64,000 nt of DNA from Bacillota bacterium (GCA_029776155.1 JAKOTU010000055.1:62001-126000); one strand, 5' to 3'; counted from the first letter of the stretch, positions 30,756 through 39,471 are shown. A program made the numbers and translations. The notes: generated from the letters alone by a model not told the origin.

Positions 30756-32015
30756 CTACAGCAAGTGAAAGGCAACTTTGCCCACTGCTGCCTCAATATC
30801 CCGCAGATCTTCGTCCCTAACCAGATGGTTCAAGTGGATCTGCACCGCCCGACTCAAAAGATCCAAAGTGAATGGACAGGTTTCCTCCGAGTACTCTATT
30901 TCCCTTTCCGGGGCCAGGCTCCAGGGGAAGTTCCCTCCCCAGGGATCCCGCTTCGCCAGGAGGAACTCCCAGTTGATATAAATATGCTGGTCCCGGGCCT
31001 GGCGGTCATAGACCTGGAAAGCAGGAATTCCTTCTGCGGTAAGGGCCTGCGCGGTCTGCCTGGCCTTTTCCTCACTGGAGACGTAAAAGATCAAGCTCAC
31101 CCCCAGATCCCGTTCTGTGCCGAAGACCGGGGAAAGCTCGATTTTTCCCTGGGCTCCCAGACGTTCCACTAGCTTGCGCTTGTTCTCCCGGGTGGTACGC
31201 AAAATGGCGGGCATCTTCTCCAGCTGACCCAGGCACAGGGCCGCCTGCAGCTCGGTCAAGCGGTAGTTCTGCCCTGGAAAAGCAGGAATTTTCCGCTCTG
31301 TGAAACGAAACTGATAGCCTGCCCCATCATGGTAGAGTACCGCACGCTGCCACAATTCCTCCGAGTTGGTGACCAGCATGCCCCCTTCGCCCGAGGCGAT
31401 CACTTTGGATTGCTGCAAACTGAAGCAGCCCACATGCCCCAAAGACCCAAGGAGACGTCCTTTGTAGGTCCCGCCGTTGGCCTGGGCCACGTCCTCGATT
31501 ACCATCAGGCCATGCTTTTGGGCAATCTCCAGGATGGGATCCATATCCGCGGCAATCCCCCGCATATGCACCACAATGACAGCCTTAGTGCGGGAAGTGA
31601 TCTTCGCCGCGAAATCCCTGGGATCCAGGGTTAGGCTGGAATCGACCTCCGCCAAGACGGGGACAGCGCCCACGATGGCCACCGCGGCCGCTGTGGCCAC
31701 CCAGGTATAGGCAGGGATAATCACTTCGTGCCCCGGCCCCACACCCGCCGCGATTAGGGCGCAGATGAGGGCAGAAGTCCCCGAGTTCACCGCCAGGGCA
31801 AACTTGGTTCCCAAAAAGGCTTTGTACTCTTCCTCCAGGGCCCTGGCCTCAGAAGTCTCCAATCCATCGGGCAGATAGCGGAAAATCCGCTTTTTTTCCA
31901 GCACCTTCAGTACCCTGGACTTTTCTTCGGCTCCCAGTTCTTCACTGCCCATGTATTTAGACACCCACGGTTTGGTGCGTACCGGCGGTCCCCCGTGGAT
32001 TGCTAGTCGCTCCAC
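30756..32015 (-). CDS. DegT/DnrJ/EryC1/StrS-type PLP aminotransferase
   Basis: This roughly 419-residue fold-type I PLP enzyme belongs to the DegT family, which aminates sugars or cyclitols. It has VNSGTSALICALIAAGVGPG, the aspartate in VIEDVAQANG and the PLP lysine in FSLQQSKVIASGEGG. Unusually, no nucleotide-sugar or glycosyltransferase genes lie nearby; the next genes are dapF and the aminotransferase-reductase fusion. The GTG start MERLAIHGGPPVRT is chosen for its AAGGGGA site nine bases upstream. The substrate is unknown. Confidence 0.86.
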   Translation of the reverse strand: MERLAIHGGPPVRTKPWVSKYMGSEELGAEEKSRVLKVLEKKRIFRYLPDGLETSEARALEEEYKAFLGTKFALAVNSGTSALICALIAAGVGPGHEVIIPAYTWVATAAAVAIVGAVPVLAEVDSSLTLDPRDFAAKITSRTKAVIVVHMRGIAADMDPILEIAQKHGLMVIEDVAQANGGTYKGRLLGSLGHVGCFSLQQSKVIASGEGGMLVTNSEELWQRAVLYHDGAGYQFRFTERKIPAFPGQNYRLTELQAALCLGQLEKMPAILRTTRENKRKLVERLGAQGKIELSPVFGTERDLGVSLIFYVSSEEKARQTAQALTAEGIPAFQVYDRQARDQHIYINWEFLLAKRDPWGGNFPWSLAPEREIEYSEETCPFTLDLLSRAVQIHLNHLVRDEDLRDIEAAVGKVAFHLL

Positions 32016-32085
32016 GCTGATCACTCCCCTTCAGAAGATCTATGTAGTTCTTCGGGAGCACGGCCCAAATTCCTGTCCAAGGAAG

Positions 32086-32105
32086 AGCCGGGCTTCACCC
32101 CGGCT
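32086..32105 (-). terminator. Weak terminator after the fusion gene
   Basis: AGCCGGG and CCCGGCT pair around a six-base loop. On the minus strand CTTCCTTG follows, so the T-run is poor. It lies 20 bases after the stop at 32125. Confidence 0.45.
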
Positions 32106-32107
32106 TA

Positions 32108-32136
32108 ATTATACTCCATTCTATTTACGCTGTCTC
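32108..32136 (-). promoter_or_regulatory. Candidate sigma-A promoter of the DegT gene
   Basis: On the minus strand GAGACA (32131-32136) and a perfect TATAAT (32108-32113) are 17 bases apart. The start point would fall inside the hairpin at 32086-32105. Confidence 0.5.
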
Positions 32137-34740
32137 TTCCTTCCGCAGGGCGCGTACCCGCTCCCAGACTGCAGGATCCAAGGGCCGGTCAAAAGCCCGG
32201 AAACCGGCGAGGGTAAAGCCCAGCTTCTGGGCGAGGCTGCGCATGAGCTCCAAATGCTCCAAACTTAAATCCGCACCGATGCTGGTGTGCTCATAGTGCT
32301 TTTCCAACGCAAGCATCATGGTTTCAGACATGCAGGCAAAGGCCGTCCCCTTTTCAAAACCAAAATTCCAGCCTAAATCGGGACTGCCCGGCAAAGCGAT
32401 TACTCCGCCGTCGATCACCAGCACATCGGGCCGTTCCTGGAGCACCTTATCGCTCACATTGCCCGGCCGGGACATGTCGCACACCACCGCACCATGCTTG
32501 AGCACATCGGAGGTGATCAGGGTATCCAGGCTGCTGGTGGCCACCATAATCAGATCCGCCCGGGGCAAGTGCGCCCTGCTGTCCACCGTAACGGTGAGGG
32601 ACGCGCCGGAGGCGAGAGTCTCCCTGATAAACTCAATCCAGGTGCCTAGGGAAGCATCAACGGGAGGCACATCCTGCAGCTGGGAAGCAAAATGGCCCAG
32701 GCTACCCGGGGCAAAGCACCGCCCCCCTTGGTGCAGTGCCCTCAGGTGCTGGATAATCCCCACCGCCACCTTGAGCATGCGGTACTCGCTTTTCTCGGGC
32801 CGGGCGGGATTACCCACGAGAATCAGGCGCTGCACCTGTTCCGCCAAAAGCAGAGCCAGTGCTTTGCCGATGGCCCCGCCTGCTCCCACCACAGCCCCGG
32901 TCACCCGGCTCAAATCCATACCTACCTGCTCTGCGGCGGTCAGCGCAGCCTCCACCCCCGATATCACTGTGTAGCTGTTCCCGGTGGTCAGGGCCACAGG
33001 GGTATGGGGCAGCAGCTGCCAGCCGCCCATGGTAACCACAGAAGTGTAGGCTCCCAGACCCACTATGTGCGCGCCCCGCTCCGCGGCCAATTTAACTGCC
33101 GCGGTGATCTGGGCAATGGCTTCCTGCTTATCCATAGCCAGGAGCTGGGCCGCGGTTTTCGGCACGCAGATGAAATCGCCATAGGCGCTGCGGCCCAGGG
33201 CATCCACAATCCGCATGCTGCTCACCACAAAGGGTTCCACCAGGTCATTCCAGCGCGAACTCAAATCCTCCAGCTGGGCTGTGCTTAAAGCCTCCAAGCT
33301 GGCGTCAAATTCTGTGTAATTGTCCAAATCTACGGGATGCACCAGAAAAGCGAAGCGCCCATCATCGGGCTCGGGCTTAGCCGCCTGGCTGTGTGCGGGT
33401 TCTGGAGAGGTCGCGGCCAGATCAGGGCAGCTGTAACCCACCAGGTGCCCCAGGAAGGCCGCCGTGTTCCGGCAGGCCAGAAGGTGCACCGCCCGCTCCA
33501 CCGCCTGTACCACCCGTTCGATTTCCTGGTCGCCGATAATCAGGGGGGGTTCGATGCGGATCACACTGGCCCCGTTCAAAGTGGGGGCCACCCTGACCCT
33601 TTCCACATTGAGCAGGTAGGAGGCCACCATGGGTGTGAGCAGTTCCTGCTCGGCCATGACCCCCAGCAGACTGTGGGGATAGGGCTCCCTGGAGTTCACA
33701 AATTCAATGCCCAGCATAAACCCGCGACCGCGGATCGCCTTGACCACCTGCGGGTATTTCCTGGCCACCTGTTCCAGCCCCGCCTTAAGCTTGGCCCCCT
33801 TGGCCCGCACTGCACGGAGCAGGGCGCCCTCGTCCTTAGTGAGCAGATCCAGCACCGCCAAGCCCACACGGGCACCCAAGGAGTTGCCGGCAAAGGTGGA
33901 AGAGTGCTTTAGGCCGAACTCTTCGGTGTACGCTTCTCCTCTGCAGAGCACTGCCCCTATGGGAATTAGGCCTCCACCCAAGGCCTTGGCCAGAACCAGC
34001 ACATCAGGGGAGACTCCCTCCTCCTGGCAGGCAAACAAACTCCCGGTGCGCCCTAAGCCGGTTTGGATTTCATCGAATATGGTGAGCACCCCAAACCGTG
34101 CGCACAGTTCCTGCACCTGGCGCAGATAGCCCTGGGGAGGCTCCACAATCCCCCCCTCACCTTGGATAGGCTCCACTATAAAGGCGGCGGTATCTGCCGC
34201 ATGTTCTTCCAGATAAGCCTCGAGGGCTGCCGCATCGCCGTAGGGGATGTGGCGAAAACCCGGGACAGGGGCTCCAAAGGCCCTTTGATAGCCTGCGTTC
34301 CCGGTAGCGGAAAGGGCGCCCAGGGTCTTCCCGTGGAAACTGTTCCTAGTGGAGAGGATCACCGGCCGGCCCGTTTTGGCCCGGACCAGCTTAAAGGCGG
34401 CCTCCACCGCCTCCGCCCCGCTGTTGGCAAAGGTGACATACTTAAGTCCCGGCGGCGCCAGCTCAACAAGGCGCGCCGCCAACGCTCCCGCGGCTTCCAA
34501 AAGGGAGGGTTGGATGAAGCTCGGTTCCTGCCTGGCTTCCAGTTCGTGCAGGGCCTGCCAAATTTCGGGAGGATTGTACCCGAAGGGTAACGCTCCGTAA
34601 GCGGCAATGCAGTCCAGGTATTCTTGCCCCGTGTGGTCGTACAGATATGCTCCCTGCCCGCGCTGAAAGCGCTTATCCAGGCCGATATCGGTGAGCAGCT
34701 TACCCAGATGCGGATTGACAAACTCTATGTATGGATGCAA
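32125..34740 (-). CDS. Fusion: class III aminotransferase + acyl-ACP-reductase-like domain
   Basis: This 871-residue fusion has an N-terminal class III PLP aminotransferase (about 1-435) with FANSGAEAVEAAFKL, SFHGKTLGALSATGN, IFDEIQTGLGRTG and the PLP lysine K252 in VLAKALGGG. A Pro/Ala/Glu-rich linker (about 440-475) follows. The C-terminal domain (about 480-871) resembles cyanobacterial acyl-ACP reductase (AAR). It has LGAYTSVVTMGGW, TTGNSYTVISGVEAAL, the Rossmann loop VVGAGGAIGKALALL (near 612-630) and VIDGGVIALPG. The catalytic cysteine of AAR is not in exactly the same place; the nearest is in VVCDMSRPGN. The start is a TTG after GGGGAGG. An aldehyde made by one domain could be aminated by the other. 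Confidence 0.83.
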   Translation of the reverse strand: MHPYIEFVNPHLGKLLTDIGLDKRFQRGQGAYLYDHTGQEYLDCIAAYGALPFGYNPPEIWQALHELEARQEPSFIQPSLLEAAGALAARLVELAPPGLKYVTFANSGAEAVEAAFKLVRAKTGRPVILSTRNSFHGKTLGALSATGNAGYQRAFGAPVPGFRHIPYGDAAALEAYLEEHAADTAAFIVEPIQGEGGIVEPPQGYLRQVQELCARFGVLTIFDEIQTGLGRTGSLFACQEEGVSPDVLVLAKALGGGLIPIGAVLCRGEAYTEEFGLKHSSTFAGNSLGARVGLAVLDLLTKDEGALLRAVRAKGAKLKAGLEQVARKYPQVVKAIRGRGFMLGIEFVNSREPYPHSLLGVMAEQELLTPMVASYLLNVERVRVAPTLNGASVIRIEPPLIIGDQEIERVVQAVERAVHLLACRNTAAFLGHLVGYSCPDLAATSPEPAHSQAAKPEPDDGRFAFLVHPVDLDNYTEFDASLEALSTAQLEDLSSRWNDLVEPFVVSSMRIVDALGRSAYGDFICVPKTAAQLLAMDKQEAIAQITAAVKLAAERGAHIVGLGAYTSVVTMGGWQLLPHTPVALTTGNSYTVISGVEAALTAAEQVGMDLSRVTGAVVGAGGAIGKALALLLAEQVQRLILVGNPARPEKSEYRMLKVAVGIIQHLRALHQGGRCFAPGSLGHFASQLQDVPPVDASLGTWIEFIRETLASGASLTVTVDSRAHLPRADLIMVATSSLDTLITSDVLKHGAVVCDMSRPGNVSDKVLQERPDVLVIDGGVIALPGSPDLGWNFGFEKGTAFACMSETMMLALEKHYEHTSIGADLSLEHLELMRSLAQKLGFTLAGFRAFDRPLDPAVWERVRALRKEETA

Positions 34741-34769
34741 CAGCCTACCTCCCCTGAGTATTGAGCACA

Positions 34770-34792
34770 CATTGTGCACAATGCTAATTATA
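34770..34792 (-). promoter_or_regulatory. Promoter and palindromic operator of the fusion gene
   Basis: An extended -10 TGgTATAAT (-10 at 34787-34792, minus strand) is followed four bases later by the perfect 14-bp palindrome CATTGTGCACAATG (34770-34783), which would cover the transcription start. This is the position of a repressor operator. No candidate repressor gene adjoins it. Confidence 0.65.
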
Positions 34793-34868
34793 CCAACTCT
34801 AGGCAGGGATTTCAATGTAAAAGATTAAACATTAACAGGGAGAGGCCAGTGGAGGAGGCTGCAACGGG

Positions 34869-36125
34869 ATGAAAAGGAGCATCTGTGTAGTGTTATTCTG
34901 CTTGCTGTGCTGGGGAACAGCTAAGGCCCAGGTCGAGGTGTTCTACCTGCCCGAAAGCGGCTTTTTGAGAGTTTCGGGGGAAGTAACGATCAGACCCGAG
35001 GCGGCATCCCTTTCGCTGCTCATCTTCCCCACTGCGCACCTCACGGAGTTTTGGGCTGACCACTTAGTGGAATACAGCGTGCAGAGATATGACCACGGCA
35101 CTGCCGTCAACTTTGTGGTGCGGGAAGTGCGGCCCCAGACCGTAACCTTTGCCTACGAAGGTTTGGTAGAGCCCAAGTTCAAGGAAGCGGTTCTGGGCCC
35201 AGGGCAGCTCTGGCTGCCAGAGTTTACCGTCCCTGTGGAAGAGTATGCTGTGGTGTTACAGCTGCCGAGCCACTGGACGGTAGTCGCGGGAGAAGTGGAG
35301 GATACCCAGGCACAGGGGGCATTTCAGCGCGTTCAGCTGGCGCCCGCCTCCGGCTATCCCACCATTACAATGGCCAGTACAGCTGCCGAACCGGAAGAAG
35401 CCCCTGCCGCCGCGGAATTGTCTGAAAGGGACGAGACTCCCCTAGGCTCTGAAGCTGAAGTGGAAACGGACGAGCCCCCCAGCCAGATCCGGGGGGAGCT
35501 GCAGGCCCGCGTTCGACTGCAGATCAACAGGTTTACCCGGGCGTTGAGCCAGCGCAGCCTCGCTGAGTTAAACGAACTGATCAGCCCTGCCCTACAACAA
35601 GAAGGGCTGGCCCAATACTTAGCCAGCCTTCCCCTTTATTACGGTACCGTCTCCAGTGAGGTTCTGGAAGTGCCCGAAGAACCGGATGGTACCTATCAAG
35701 TCTCCCTCGCCACCGAAAGGGGGCCCCGTTTCACCGCGGCCATGACCTGGCAGGAAACGGGGGGAGCTTTGCAGCTGGTCCAGTTCCGCCTCGCCCCCGC
35801 GGCCCAGGAAGTGCCCCGGGAGATCGCCACATCCTGCGAAGCCTTTGTCCGGGAGCTCCAGGCCGCAGTGGGCACGGACAACCAGGCTAGGTTGGAGGCG
35901 CTGCTGGCACCAGATCTGAAACAGGACCGCAGCCAGGTGTTAAGCTTCCTGGAGAGCCTAGAGACAAGCGCAGCCTGGTCAGTCCAACAGGTGGCTGTGG
36001 ATCCCTTTGCGGTGCGTGTGCTCGTACCCACACCCGCAGGAAATCCCCTCCTTGTGGAGCTGGAGCTCACCCCGGGCCAGTACAACTGGCTGCTCAAGGG
36101 CTTGGTGGTTGTTCCCCTGCCCTAA
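34869..36125 (+). CDS. Secreted protein of unknown function (418 aa)
   Basis: I cannot assign a family. The protein has a clear signal peptide (MKRSICVVLFCLLCWGTAKA, cleavage near residue 20) and a beta-rich domain to about residue 170. An acidic Ala/Glu linker follows (about 175-215), then two similar helical/beta repeats (about 225-320 and 325-418) of NTF2-like character, each beginning with a helix such as RFTRALSQRSLAELNEL and CEAFVRELQAAVGTDNQ. GGAGG lies upstream of the ATG. Its 3' end overlaps the convergent Gate-domain gene by 32 bases. It is probably an envelope or matrix protein. Confidence 0.7.
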   Translation: MKRSICVVLFCLLCWGTAKAQVEVFYLPESGFLRVSGEVTIRPEAASLSLLIFPTAHLTEFWADHLVEYSVQRYDHGTAVNFVVREVRPQTVTFAYEGLVEPKFKEAVLGPGQLWLPEFTVPVEEYAVVLQLPSHWTVVAGEVEDTQAQGAFQRVQLAPASGYPTITMASTAAEPEEAPAAAELSERDETPLGSEAEVETDEPPSQIRGELQARVRLQINRFTRALSQRSLAELNELISPALQQEGLAQYLASLPLYYGTVSSEVLEVPEEPDGTYQVSLATERGPRFTAAMTWQETGGALQLVQFRLAPAAQEVPREIATSCEAFVRELQAAVGTDNQARLEALLAPDLKQDRSQVLSFLESLETSAAWSVQQVAVDPFAVRVLVPTPAGNPLLVELELTPGQYNWLLKGLVVVPLP

Positions 36126-36543
36126 GGCTCCGCCGGTATATCACATGGGACATGGCAAAGGCCAAAAGCAGGCGGGGCACCACCAGCAGCAACAGGGGAG
36201 CGCCGAGCACTAGAAAAATCAAGGTATCTTCGATGAGGGCATGGGCAATGGCCATGAACGTCCCGATAATCTTGGCCTCCTGCGCGCTGATCTGGCCCGT
36301 GCGCACATGGTTGATGATCAGGCCCGATCCATAGGTCAGGCCGAAGACCATGGCCACAACTAGGGGAAACACCCCTTCCTCGCTCACACCGATCCAGCGG
36401 AAGGGCCTGGCCGCATAGGGGCTCAGCTTCTGCAGCCAGCCGTTGCCCTCCGCTATCTCCAGCACGATCATGAGCGGAACGACAATCAGGGCAATCTGCC
36501 CCACGCCCTTGATTCCCTGCAGAACACCTTCCCACAGCACCAT
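36094..36543 (-). CDS. Gate-domain (nucleoside-recognition) membrane protein, second of a pair
   Basis: This 149-residue protein has three to four hydrophobic segments and the Gate pattern VGQIALIVVPLMIVLEIAEG followed by GLTYGSGLIINHV and GTFMAIAHALIEDT. Its ATG overlaps the stop of the partner gene (ATGA), and a much longer reading upstream lies in the frame of that partner and is rejected. Such pairs resemble the SpmA/SpmB spore-maturation and FeoB/NupC Gate domains and may form one heteromeric transporter. The substrate is not known. Confidence 0.78.
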   Translation of the reverse strand: MVLWEGVLQGIKGVGQIALIVVPLMIVLEIAEGNGWLQKLSPYAARPFRWIGVSEEGVFPLVVAMVFGLTYGSGLIINHVRTGQISAQEAKIIGTFMAIAHALIEDTLIFLVLGAPLLLLVVPRLLLAFAMSHVIYRRSLRAGEQPPSP

Positions 36544-36968
36544 CACGGCAGCACCACCCCCAACAGCCAACCCACCGCCAACGAGCAGGCCAAGCGAACT
36601 AAGAGAATATAGCCCAAGGAGCTGCCCGCTTTCCTGCTGATGGGCAGCTCCACCAGGAGCGAGTGGCAAAACGTAAGCATCACTGCACAGATGGTAATAT
36701 CCTTCCAGCTCAGGGTCAGGGCCATCATGCTTCCCGCCGCCGCATAAAGGTTGATGAAATACCCGCTGAAGAGAACCACCGCGGCGCTGCCCGAAAGGCC
36801 GAACCAGCTCATATAAGGGGCAAAAAAGTCGGTTATAAAGTCCAGCCAACCGCTAGCCCGGAAAACCGCCACCACCACAGCAGTGGGGACAATCACCTTC
36901 GCCAGCTCCCAGGTGGTTTCCAGTCCTGCCCTAGCACCTCGTTGAACCATCTTCCCTGTAATCTGCAT
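36543..36968 (-). CDS. Gate-domain (nucleoside-recognition) membrane protein, first of a pair
   Basis: This 141-residue membrane protein has four hydrophobic segments and the Gate-type stretch ETTWELAKVIVPTAVVVAVF, then FINLYAAAGSMMALTLSW and LTFCHSLLVELP. Its start (MQITGKMVQRG) lies inside the end of the pseudouridine synthase gene by 38 bases, and a second ATG six codons on is possible. With the overlapping downstream gene it seems to make a two-subunit membrane complex. Confidence 0.75.
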   Translation of the reverse strand: MQITGKMVQRGARAGLETTWELAKVIVPTAVVVAVFRASGWLDFITDFFAPYMSWFGLSGSAAVVLFSGYFINLYAAAGSMMALTLSWKDITICAVMLTFCHSLLVELPISRKAGSSLGYILLVRLACSLAVGWLLGVVLP

Positions 36969-37881
36969 CAGCCGCTTTTTCTCCTTCCCGAAACCTATTC
37001 CAAACTGCAAGCATTTCCCTGGGCAGCGGACAAGTCAAGGCATGCCGCTGGTTAGTGCGCGGGTGGCGGAACTCCAGCCGCCATGCATGCAGTGCCTGCC
37101 CTGGCAGTTCCCTTACACCTTGACTGTACAGGGGATCTCCCACTATTGGATGGCCCAGATGGGCAAAATGCACCCGAATCTGGTGGGTGCGCCCGCTCTC
37201 GAGACGGGCCCGCACTAAGGTAGCTTCCGCCCCCAACTCAACTACCTGGTACACAGTCTTGGCCGCCTTGCCTCCGGGGTCCACCGTGCGCTTCACCCCA
37301 TGGTCTTCCACACGGCCAATGGGCACTTCAATCACCCCTGCGGCCTCGGCCAGCTGTCCATGGACAACGGCCAAATATTCCCTCACCAGCTCCCGGGACT
37401 TAAGCTGCAGCACCAGGTGGTGCAGGGTGTAGGGCTCCTTGGCCACTAGGATCAGGCCTGAGGTGTCTTTGTCTAACCGGTGCACCAGGCGCACCTTGCT
37501 CTCCAGTCCAATCTTTTCCCAATAGTAAGCCAGGGCATTGGCCAGGGTGCCGTGCTGGTAGCTCCCAGTGGGATGCGCGGCCATCCCTGGAGGCTTGTTC
37601 ACAACCAGAAGGTATTCATCCTCAAATACTATCTCCAGGGGAAGAGCCTCCGGTTCCATCTCCGTCTTTTCATCAAAAAAGACCACTTGGATCTCATCGC
37701 CTGCCTGCACCCGCCGGGTGAGGTAATCCCGTTTCCCGTTGAGGAATACCCCCCCGCCCTTTTTCATACGCCTGAGCAGGCCGCGGTTCACCCCCAGCCT
37801 GCCGCAGAGGATATCCCTGATCATCAGGCCGTCTTCGTATTCCAGGACCTTAGTCGTGAGCACCCGGGGCGAACCTACCAT
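36931..37881 (-). CDS. RluA-family 23S rRNA pseudouridine synthase
   Basis: The 316-residue protein isomerises uridine to pseudouridine in RNA. It has an S4-like N-terminal domain (GVNRGLLRRMKKGGGVFLNG) and the catalytic aspartate in VHRLDKDTSGLILVAK. The ESGRTHQIRVHFAHLGHPIVGD block follows. The ATG of MVGSPRVLTT is six bases after TAGGGGG. It is of RluD type; the exact uridine sites modified cannot be told from sequence. It overlaps the metal-transporter permease by seven bases. Confidence 0.93.
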   Translation of the reverse strand: MVGSPRVLTTKVLEYEDGLMIRDILCGRLGVNRGLLRRMKKGGGVFLNGKRDYLTRRVQAGDEIQVVFFDEKTEMEPEALPLEIVFEDEYLLVVNKPPGMAAHPTGSYQHGTLANALAYYWEKIGLESKVRLVHRLDKDTSGLILVAKEPYTLHHLVLQLKSRELVREYLAVVHGQLAEAAGVIEVPIGRVEDHGVKRTVDPGGKAAKTVYQVVELGAEATLVRARLESGRTHQIRVHFAHLGHPIVGDPLYSQGVRELPGQALHAWRLEFRHPRTNQRHALTCPLPREMLAVWNRFREGEKAADADYREDGSTRC

Positions 37882-38711
37882 GTTTTTCCCCCTAACCCGC
37901 GCATCCTCTGGACCACAAGCACCACCGCAAACAAAAGGGTTGCCACCAAAACCACCGTGGCTCCCGGTGGGGCACCCCAAAAATAGGAGATGTACAGACC
38001 ACTAAGGGAAGAGATCATACCGAATACAGCTGCGAGCAGCATCTGCCCTTTCAGCTTAGTGGTGAGCAGGCCCGCCGCAGCTGCCGGCGTAGTCAACAGG
38101 GCCACCACCAGCACCACCCCCACAGCCTGGATAGAGATCACAATGGCCGCTGCTGTCAAAACCAAGAGCAGGCTCTGAAAGAACACCACGGGGAAACCTG
38201 CCGCCTCCGCTCCCACCGGATCAAAGGAGACCAACACGAACTGGGGCAAAAACAGCGCCAATACCCCCAGAAGCAGGAGGGCAAATCCCCCAATGAGCGC
38301 GATTTCCCGGGATTGGATGGCCAGAACAGACCCCAAGAGCAGGCTGTTCAAATCGCCCACATACCCCGGGCTCGTGGACAGGAGCACTATACCCAGGGCG
38401 AACACTCCGGTGAACAGGATTGCCAGGGCCGTATCGTTTTTCACCTGGCTCACCCGGGTAAGCACCACCACCCCCAGCGCGGTCAGCACGGCAAAGAAAA
38501 AGGCGCTGAAGTGAATGCCGATGCCCACAAGCAGGCCCACGGCAATGCCGGTGAAGGCGGTGTGGGCGATGGCATCGCCCAAAAAGGCCAATCCCTTCAG
38601 CACCACAAAGGTGCCAACAACTGCCGCCACAATAGCCACCAGGCTCACTCCCACAAAGGCGCGCACCATGAAGGCATATTGAAACGGTTCCAAAATCAGC
38701 TCAAGACTCAT
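37875..38711 (-). CDS. Metal ABC transporter permease (Zn/Mn type)
   Basis: The 278-residue permease has eight or so hydrophobic helices and the ABC-3 family stretch LKGLAFLGDAIAHTAFTGIAVG with TTPAAAAGLLTTKL. It imports Zn2+ or Mn2+ across the membrane with the ATPase and binding protein encoded just upstream. The start follows GGGAGG and overlaps the ATPase stop by 11 bases. Three genes run binding protein, ATPase, permease in the order of transcription. Confidence 0.93.
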   Translation of the reverse strand: MSLELILEPFQYAFMVRAFVGVSLVAIVAAVVGTFVVLKGLAFLGDAIAHTAFTGIAVGLLVGIGIHFSAFFFAVLTALGVVVLTRVSQVKNDTALAILFTGVFALGIVLLSTSPGYVGDLNSLLLGSVLAIQSREIALIGGFALLLLGVLALFLPQFVLVSFDPVGAEAAGFPVVFFQSLLLVLTAAAIVISIQAVGVVLVVALLTTPAAAAGLLTTKLKGQMLLAAVFGMISSLSGLYISYFWGAPPGATVVLVATLLFAVVLVVQRMRGLGGKTW

Positions 38712-39471
38712 GCACCGTGACCTCCCCACCAGCGCCCACTTTTGGAAAGTGCCTGGCAAACAGCTCCACCAAAGTCTCCTCCGTCAACACTTCAGCCGGT
38801 GTTCCCACGGCCAAGACCTCCCCCTTGAGGGCCAGTACTTGGTCGAAGCACCCGGTCAAACAGTCCAAGTCATGGGTGGCGGCAATGATGGTTTTATCAG
38901 CATCCCGCAGGGAGACCAGCAAGTCGGCCAGCTCGTGTTGGGCCTTGGCATCCAAACCTGCAGCGGGCTCGTCCAGCAAAATGAGCTCCGCCTCCTGGAC
39001 CAGAGCCCTGGCCAAGAACACCCGCTGACGCTGACCTCCGCTTAAGGCCCCAATCTGAACTTGAGCCAAATCCTCCAGCCCAAAAAAGGCCAAAGCCTCC
39101 CTGCTAGCCGCGTAGTCTTCCCGGCGCGGCCTGCCCCGCCAGCCCTTGCGCACCAGCCGGCCCTGGAGCACTACCTCCAAAACGGAAATGGGGAACCCCC
39201 AGTCCACCTCTTCCCGCTGAGGCAAGTAGGCTACCCTGCGACGCGCGGCTTGGGGGCTCTGCCCCAGAAGCTTGAGGGTTTCATAGCTGAAGGGCTTCAG
39301 CAGTCCCACGGCAGTTTTGAGCAGCGTTGATTTGCCGCCCCCGTTTGGACCGATAATGGCCGCCAACGTGCCCCGGGGTACTTGCCAGTTAACACCCCGC
39401 AGCACAACCCGATCCTGATAACCAGTGCTCAGCCCCCGTATCTCCAGGGCTAATTCTTTGCTTTCCGCCAT
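38701..39471 (-). CDS. Metal ABC transporter ATP-binding protein
   Basis: The 256-residue ATPase has Walker A IGPNGGGKSTLLKT (about 37-50), the Q-loop PQREEVDW, the signature LSGGQRQRVFLARAL and Walker B ILLDEPAAGLD. The H-loop is in AATHDLD. It energises uptake through the adjoining permease. Its start overlaps the end of the binding-protein gene by one base. Confidence 0.95.
   Translation of the reverse strand: MAESKELALEIRGLSTGYQDRVVLRGVNWQVPRGTLAAIIGPNGGGKSTLLKTAVGLLKPFSYETLKLLGQSPQAARRRVAYLPQREEVDWGFPISVLEVVLQGRLVRKGWRGRPRREDYAASREALAFFGLEDLAQVQIGALSGGQRQRVFLARALVQEAELILLDEPAAGLDAKAQHELADLLVSLRDADKTIIAATHDLDCLTGCFDQVLALKGEVLAVGTPAEVLTEETLVELFARHFPKVGAGGEVTVHES

Noticed and set aside
32086-32113. 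Attenuator in the leader of the DegT gene
   Set aside because: The hairpin begins about at the predicted start site and lacks a T-run; it is better explained as a weak terminator of the fusion gene.
32318-33288. Long plus-strand open frames opposite the fusion gene
   Set aside because: They are antisense shadows with no ribosome site and no family pattern.
36546-36849. Long N-terminal extension of the second Gate-domain protein
   Set aside because: It lies wholly over the partner gene in another frame, and the ATGA overlap gives a proper start.
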